From: DUPQ01 sp964563155
Lineage (GTDB): Bacteria; Bacillota; Clostridia; DUPQ01
Reading direction: 5' to 3'
DNA length: 64,000 nt
Assembly (NCBI GenBank): GCA_964563155.1
Contig: CAZLVL010000001.1
Coordinates: 122,352-186,351 of the forward strand
Made by a program: the position numbers and the translations under genes
Notes under the pieces: generated by a model
What the model was told of the DNA's origin: nothing
The model's input: only the letters and a program-made list of their open reading frames with translations
The model's database searches: none
Shown here: positions 59,393 to 64,000 of the stretch, one piece after another
How the letters are laid out: the number at the start of each line of letters is the position of its first letter
Position numbering within the stretch: position 1 is the first letter of the stretch

Positions 59393-60679
59393 ATGAAAAG
59401 AATCACAAGACTACTATTAATAATATGCTTGTTACTAACTTTAGTTTCTTGTATTTATACAAATACACCACCCAAAACAAGTAATACACAAGAGCCAGTC
59501 TTATCCCCTTCACCAACTCCAAACCTTTCAATAAGTCCTAATCCTTCACAAACACCTAATATAGCAGATGAGAATCAGATAGCTAGAGCAAAAATATCTT
59601 CTATTGGTGACATTATGAGTCACTATACTCAGATATTAGACGCTTTTGATGCTAATACAGGAAATTATGACTATTCTAATTCTTTAAAATATGTAAAAAA
59701 TTACACAAAAACAAGTGATCTTCTGGTAGCTAACTTAGAGACGGTTATGACAGAGGGTGAATACACAGGCTATCCTATGTTTAATAGCCCCTTTCAATTA
59801 GCTCAAAACCTTAAAGACATAGGGGTGGATATTGTGAGCATGGCTAACAATCACTCTTTTGATAGAGGTTTTGATGGCTTAGTTTCTACTATTAAAAATG
59901 TAGAAAAGGCAGGCCTAGACCATCTTGGAACTTATTTAGATCCCATAAAAAAAGAAGAGGACCGAGGAGTTTTATACAAGGAAGTAAATGGTATTAAATT
60001 AGTCTTTTTAAACTATACCTATGGAACAAACTACATTCGTATTCCTGAAGAAAAGGAATTTTCTATAAATCTTTTATACCAAGACTATATGGGAGCTTCA
60101 AGTGTAATAAATGAGGAACAAATTCTATCTGATTTGGAGTATGCAAAATCACTGGAGCCAGATTTAATTATTGGCCTAATTCATTGGGGAGTGGAATATG
60201 TAACTTATGAAAGTGACTTGCAAAGAAAAACTGCGGACTTCTTGTTTGACAATGGGATAGACATTATTTTTGGTAACCACTCCCATGTATTACAACCTAT
60301 TGACTTTCAAAAAGCTGAAAATACTAATTATGATAAAGACCGTTTTGTAAGTTATTCACAGGGTAATTTTATGTCCAATATCACAAGAACTCATTACACC
60401 TTAACTTCTAATATTTTAAATCTTTATATAGAAAAAGATTTTGAAAGTAATATTACAAGAATAACCCACTATGACTATGTTCCCCTTTATATGCTTACCC
60501 CAGAATGGGGAGGTTCCAGATTTTATGTCCTACCAGTCCATGACTTTATAAAGCAATATGAAAGTGGAGATTATTCTCTTATTAATCAAAAAATATATAA
60601 TGACCTTTTAAGAGCAAGAGATATTTGTCATGAAATCCTAGGAAAAGAAAATGACAAAAGATATGCTCTTAGAAAGTAA
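59393..60679 (+). CDS. CapA family lipoprotein (poly-gamma-glutamate/metallophosphatase-like)
   Basis: A lipoprotein signal ends in LTLVSC, followed by a Pro/Ser/Thr-rich linker (about residues 25-60). The CapA domain has the metallophosphoesterase-like marks SSIGDIMSH, LLVANLETVM, SMANNHSFDRG, IHWGVEYV and GNHSHVLQPI. CapA takes part in capsule polyglutamate export, but most clostridial CapA-family proteins are of unknown role; without capB/capC next to it a polyglutamate role is not supported. 428 residues. It ends two bases from convergent typA. Confidence 0.86.
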   Translation: MKRITRLLLIICLLLTLVSCIYTNTPPKTSNTQEPVLSPSPTPNLSISPNPSQTPNIADENQIARAKISSIGDIMSHYTQILDAFDANTGNYDYSNSLKYVKNYTKTSDLLVANLETVMTEGEYTGYPMFNSPFQLAQNLKDIGVDIVSMANNHSFDRGFDGLVSTIKNVEKAGLDHLGTYLDPIKKEEDRGVLYKEVNGIKLVFLNYTYGTNYIRIPEEKEFSINLLYQDYMGASSVINEEQILSDLEYAKSLEPDLIIGLIHWGVEYVTYESDLQRKTADFLFDNGIDIIFGNHSHVLQPIDFQKAENTNYDKDRFVSYSQGNFMSNITRTHYTLTSNILNLYIEKDFESNITRITHYDYVPLYMLTPEWGGSRFYVLPVHDFIKQYESGDYSLINQKIYNDLLRARDICHEILGKENDKRYALRK

Positions 60680-60681
60680 TT

Positions 60682-62502
60682 TTACTTTTCTTTGCCTCTT
60701 GCCCTATTTCTCAAGGTTGCATTTAGTATTTTCTTTCTAGTTCTAATGTTTAAAGGTGTAATTTCTAGTAACTCATCTTCTTTTAATTGCTCTAAAGATT
60801 CTTCTAAGCTCATTTTCTTTGGAGTAGAAAGCCTTAAAGCTTCATCACTTCCTGAAGCTCTCATGTTGGTAATCTGTTTCTTTTTGCATACATTTACAAC
60901 AAGGTCCTCATCTTTTGGATTTTCTCCAACTACCATTCCTTCATATACCTCTTCTCCAGGACTTATATAAAGGACTCCCCTTTCTTGGGCATTGTATAAA
61001 CCATATGTAACAGCAGTACCTTTTTCAAAGGCTATTAAAGATCCTGTTTTTCTGTACTCAATCTCTCCCTTGTAATCACCATAACCACCAAAAAGAGTGT
61101 TAAGAGTTCCTTCACCACCTGTGTCGGTTAAAAACTCATTTCTATATCCAAACAAACCTCTTGCAGGTATAACAAACTCCATCTTCATCCTGTTTCCTGT
61201 AAGGTTCATACTAATCATTTCACCTTTTCTTCTTCCCATCTTTTCACAAACAGCTCCCACATCATCTGATGGAACATCCAAATATACATGCTCAAAAGGT
61301 TCTTGTCTTTTCCCATCTACTTCCTTATACAAAACTCTTGGAGTGGATACTTGAAATTCATAACCTTCTCTTCTCATGGTTTCAATTAGTATAGATAGGT
61401 GCATTTCGCCTCTTCCCATAACTACAAAGGCATCTGCAGTTTCCGTATCTTTTATCTTTAAAGAAACATCCTTTAAGGTCTCCTTATATAACCTATCTCT
61501 TAAGTGACGAGATGTTACAAACTTACCTTCTTGACCAGCAAAAGGGCTATCGTTTACTGAAAAGGTCATTTCGATGGTTGGTAAAGATATTTTAGCAAAG
61601 GCGATAGGTTGAATTTTTGCAAGGTCACAAATAGTGTCTCCAATAGATATATCAGGAATTCCAGAAAATGAAACAATGTCTCCTGCTAATCCACTTTGAA
61701 CAGATTCTCTTTTTACACCTTCAAAGGTATAGAGGTTTGCTATTTTCGCCTTATAATATTGATCTGGGTCATGATAATTTATTACAGCCACCTCTTGATT
61801 GTTTATAACTTTTCCTCTTTCAATTCTACCAGTAGCTATTCTTCCCACATAATCATTGTAGTCAATTGAGGAAACTAAAATTTGAAAAGGTTTATCCTCT
61901 TCAACTTCAGGTGGATTAATGTGACCAACAATAGTATCAAGAAGAAGGCTTAAATCTTCTCCTCTTTCATCTAAAGATAAGGAAGCTAGACCAGCTTTTG
62001 CAGAGCAATATACAAAGGGACTATCTAGTTGGTCATCATTTGCACCTAGCTCCATAAGTAGTTCCAAAACAGCCTCTTCAGTGTTTGGAATGTTCGCTCC
62101 TTCTCTATCAACTTTATTTATAACTATAATGATTTTATGGTTCATCTCTAGAGCTTTGGACAAAACATACCTAGTTTGGGGCATAGGACCTTCAAAGGCA
62201 TCCACAAGAAGTAAAACACCATCTACCATCTTTATAATTCTTTCCACTTCACCAAAAAAGTCAGCATGTCCTGGTGTATCTATAATATTAATCTTTGTAT
62301 CCTTGTATCTAATAGAAGCATTTTTTGAAAGAATGGTAATTCCCTTTTCTTTTTCCAAATCTCCTGAATCCATTACTCTATCTGCAACCGCTTGATTTTT
62401 CCTAAATATTCCAGCTTCTTTAAGCATTGCATCCACCAAGGTGGTTTTACCATGGTCTACATGGGCTATTATGGCTATATTTCTAATATCTTCTCTTATC
62501 AT
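60682..62502 (-). CDS. typA: Ribosome-associated translational GTPase TypA/BipA
   Basis: TypA is an EF-G-like GTPase that aids ribosome assembly and stress growth. G motifs are AHVDHGKTTLVDAM (G1), GITI (G2), DTPGHADF (G3), NKVDREGA (G4) and SAKAG (G5). Switch I RVMDSGDLEKEKGITI is characteristic of BipA. Domains II, III, V and the BipA-specific C-terminal domain are all present (606 residues; C-terminus ends with the basic KILNATLRNRARGK). It is monocistronic here and divergent from melA. Confidence 0.95.
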   Translation of the reverse strand: MIREDIRNIAIIAHVDHGKTTLVDAMLKEAGIFRKNQAVADRVMDSGDLEKEKGITILSKNASIRYKDTKINIIDTPGHADFFGEVERIIKMVDGVLLLVDAFEGPMPQTRYVLSKALEMNHKIIIVINKVDREGANIPNTEEAVLELLMELGANDDQLDSPFVYCSAKAGLASLSLDERGEDLSLLLDTIVGHINPPEVEEDKPFQILVSSIDYNDYVGRIATGRIERGKVINNQEVAVINYHDPDQYYKAKIANLYTFEGVKRESVQSGLAGDIVSFSGIPDISIGDTICDLAKIQPIAFAKISLPTIEMTFSVNDSPFAGQEGKFVTSRHLRDRLYKETLKDVSLKIKDTETADAFVVMGRGEMHLSILIETMRREGYEFQVSTPRVLYKEVDGKRQEPFEHVYLDVPSDDVGAVCEKMGRRKGEMISMNLTGNRMKMEFVIPARGLFGYRNEFLTDTGGEGTLNTLFGGYGDYKGEIEYRKTGSLIAFEKGTAVTYGLYNAQERGVLYISPGEEVYEGMVVGENPKDEDLVVNVCKKKQITNMRASGSDEALRLSTPKKMSLEESLEQLKEDELLEITPLNIRTRKKILNATLRNRARGKEK

Positions 62503-62550
62503 GTTTCACCTTCAAAAGTTTTTCACCTAATTATACACCTTTTGCAATAA

Positions 62551-62579
62551 ATTACATAAAAAAATATTAGTAATATAAT
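62551..62579 (+). promoter_or_regulatory. Possible promoter for melA
   Basis: ATTACA (62551-62556), 17 bases, TATAAT (62574-62579). The -10 is perfect and the -35 has four of six consensus bases. An alternative pair, TTGCAA and TATTAG at 62542-62570, also has 17-base spacing. Confidence 0.35.
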
Positions 62580-62633
62580 CTTTTGAAATATTAAATGGTA
62601 CAATGTATACATCATTTTAAAGGAGGCTTAGAA

Positions 62634-63950
62634 ATGAGAAAGTTTGCATTTATTGGGGGAGGAAGTTTCGGTTTTACCCGTAGTTTGGTTAGAGATTTAT
62701 TAACCTTTCCTGCATTTAAGGATGCACATTTCGTTTTAATGGATATTGATGAGGAAAGATTAGACTTTATACATCAAGCGGTTCAAAAAATCATTAAAGC
62801 TGGAAACTATCCAGCAAAGGTTACAGCAACTACAAATAGAGTGGAAGCCCTTAAAGGAGCAGATGGAGTTGTATGTACAATTCTAGAAGGGGATGTGGAT
62901 GTTTGGCAACATGATATATTAATCCCCAAAAAATATGGAGTGGATATAAATGTTGGTGACACTAGAGGACCTGCAGGAATATTTCGTGCTTTAAGAACAA
63001 TACCGGTTATGCTAGATATTTGTAAGGATATTGATGAACACTGTCCTAATGCAGTGTTTTTAAACTATACAAATCCTATGGCTATGCTATGTAGAGCTAT
63101 GCAAATTAAATATCCACATTTAAAAATTTCTGGACTATGTCACAGTGTTCAAGGAACTGCTTCTATGTTGGCAGACTGGATTGGAGCTCCAGATAATGAA
63201 ATAACTTACACCTGTGCAGGAGTTAATCATCAAGCTTTCTATTTAGACTTTAAGTGGAATGGAAAAGATGCCTATCCTTTAATTAAAAAAGCAGTTGAAG
63301 ATCCTGAAATCTATAACAAGGAAATTGTTAGAAACAATATGTATGTTCACTTAGACTATTATGTAACTGAATCTTCTGGACATAACAGTGAATATGTAGC
63401 TTGGTATAGAAAAACTCCAGAAGCTATTGAAAAATATTGTACTCATGGAACCAACTGGAATCCTGGAGAATATGCATATATCCTCAATAGATACATGGAT
63501 AGAAAAGGAACTTGGAAAAATGACATAATTGAATGGTTAGAAGAAGATGAAGTAAACCTTGAAAGAGGAAATGAATATGCTTCATATATCTTCAATGCTG
63601 TATTTGGTGACAATACCATCTTTAAATTCAATGGAAATGTCATGAACAATGGTATAATTGACAACCTTCCAAGAAATTGCTGTGTTGAAGTTCCTGTTGT
63701 AGCATCAAAAGACACCCTAGAAGCTGTATACATAGGAGCATTGCCTGATCAATTAGCAACCTTAATTAATACAACAGCTCTATGTGAAGTAATGGCTGTT
63801 GATGCTGCTTTAGAGAAAAATCCTAGAAAGGTCTTTCACGCTATAGCTTTTGATCCTTTAACCTCTGCAGTTCTTACTTTAGATGAGATTAAAGAAATGG
63901 TTGATGAAATGATGGAAGCAAATAAGGATTATTTAGGTTACTTATGGTAG
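62634..63950 (+). CDS. melA: Alpha-galactosidase, glycoside hydrolase family 4
   Basis: GH4 enzymes use NAD and manganese in a redox hydrolysis mechanism. The NAD-binding start is RKFAFIGGGSFGFTRSLVRD; family motifs are VNVGDTRGPAGIFRALRTIP, FLNYTNPMAMLCRAM, GLCHSVQGTASML (Cys/His metal ligands) and AGVNHQAFYL. The CHSVQG form is that of MelA alpha-galactosidases rather than of 6-phospho-glucosidases. The ATG at 62634 has AAAGGAGG seven bases upstream and gives 438 residues; a longer frame from 62595 lacks support. No transporter is in view. It probably hydrolyses imported melibiose or raffinose-type sugars. Confidence 0.9.
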   Translation: MRKFAFIGGGSFGFTRSLVRDLLTFPAFKDAHFVLMDIDEERLDFIHQAVQKIIKAGNYPAKVTATTNRVEALKGADGVVCTILEGDVDVWQHDILIPKKYGVDINVGDTRGPAGIFRALRTIPVMLDICKDIDEHCPNAVFLNYTNPMAMLCRAMQIKYPHLKISGLCHSVQGTASMLADWIGAPDNEITYTCAGVNHQAFYLDFKWNGKDAYPLIKKAVEDPEIYNKEIVRNNMYVHLDYYVTESSGHNSEYVAWYRKTPEAIEKYCTHGTNWNPGEYAYILNRYMDRKGTWKNDIIEWLEEDEVNLERGNEYASYIFNAVFGDNTIFKFNGNVMNNGIIDNLPRNCCVEVPVVASKDTLEAVYIGALPDQLATLINTTALCEVMAVDAALEKNPRKVFHAIAFDPLTSAVLTLDEIKEMVDEMMEANKDYLGYLW

Positions 63951-64000
63951 TGTTAATTAGTTTGTGTTTCAGCCCATCCAAGCTAAGGATTTTGATAAAT
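63951..64000. other. Window end
   Basis: Fifty bases after the melA stop. I see no gene start, terminator or repeat in them; too short to interpret. Confidence 0.5.

Noticed and set aside
1..64000. CRISPR arrays, insertion sequences, prophage genes, tRNA or rRNA genes
   Set aside because: No regularly spaced repeats of CRISPR type, transposase or integrase reading frames, or RNA gene signatures were found; the only tandem repeats are short and AT-rich.

Overview
The window is a stretch of low-GC bacterial chromosome from an anaerobic, flagellated member of the Firmicutes, most likely class Clostridia. That assignment is inferred from AT-rich coding sequence, strong AAGGAGG ribosome-binding sites, a Gram-positive flagellar gene set (FliY, CheC/CheD, FliW/CsrA, a short FlgD), a one-chain pyruvate:ferredoxin oxidoreductase, NfnAB, a B12-dependent ribonucleotide reductase and an SLH-anchored exoprotease. 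No rRNA or tRNA gene, insertion sequence, prophage or CRISPR array was seen, so genus-level placement is not possible.

Positions 1-26,530 are a flagellar/chemotaxis island in two convergent arms. The plus arm (1-6875) runs fliK(partial)-flgD-flgE-flbD-motA-motB-fliL-fliM-fliY-cheY. The minus arm, read from 26,480 down to 7438, runs fliO-fliP-fliQ-fliR-flhB-flhA-fliA-flgF-flgG-flgM-flgN-flgK-flgL-fliW-csrA-HD-GYP-flagellin-flagellin-flaG-fliD-fliS-cheC-cheD. Turning the minus arm around would put fliO directly behind cheY, the usual clostridial order, so the locus looks like a canonical operon broken by one inversion. An orphan Phd/YefM-like gene sits at the junction. Regulation is legible: a sigma-A-type promoter before fliO, a textbook sigma-28 promoter overlapping the fliA stop codon, FlgM downstream of it, and identical flagellin leaders that look like CsrA targets next to csrA and fliW.

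Positions 26,575-43,933 are mainly metabolic: a GH2 beta-mannosidase-like enzyme with a NUDIX hydrolase, PFOR, a trio of membrane/envelope genes (a GDPD-fold protein lacking catalytic residues, a small membrane protein, a DUF4097 protein), NfnAB, a divergent PRPP synthetase, a split chromate-type transporter, a PrsW-like protease, an unknown 111-aa protein, and class II ribonucleotide reductase whose promoter carries two NrdR-like boxes 32 bp apart.

Positions 44,118-48,762 hold an XpaC-TelA-LemA-like-TPM envelope operon, facing a sodium-pump decarboxylase beta subunit with a previously overlooked 51-aa gamma-like subunit. Positions 48,954-55,837 form a nucleoside uptake and catabolism operon (deoC, BMP lipoprotein, ABC ATPase, two permeases, pyrimidine-nucleoside phosphorylase). 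Positions 55,873-60,679 encode surface proteins: a membrane-anchored DUF5050 propeller, a subtilase with RCC1-like repeats and three SLH motifs, and a CapA-family lipoprotein. The window closes with typA (minus) and a GH4 alpha-galactosidase.

I found no wholly new multi-gene system that I can defend. The most informative observations are regulatory (flagellin leaders, sigma-28 promoter, NrdR boxes, a possible leaderless protease mRNA), architectural (operon inversion, missing flhF/flhG) and protein-level (inactive GDPD-like protein in a three-gene envelope cassette, orphan antitoxin-like protein). Several gene starts were moved downstream of the longest open frame on the basis of ribosome-binding sites.
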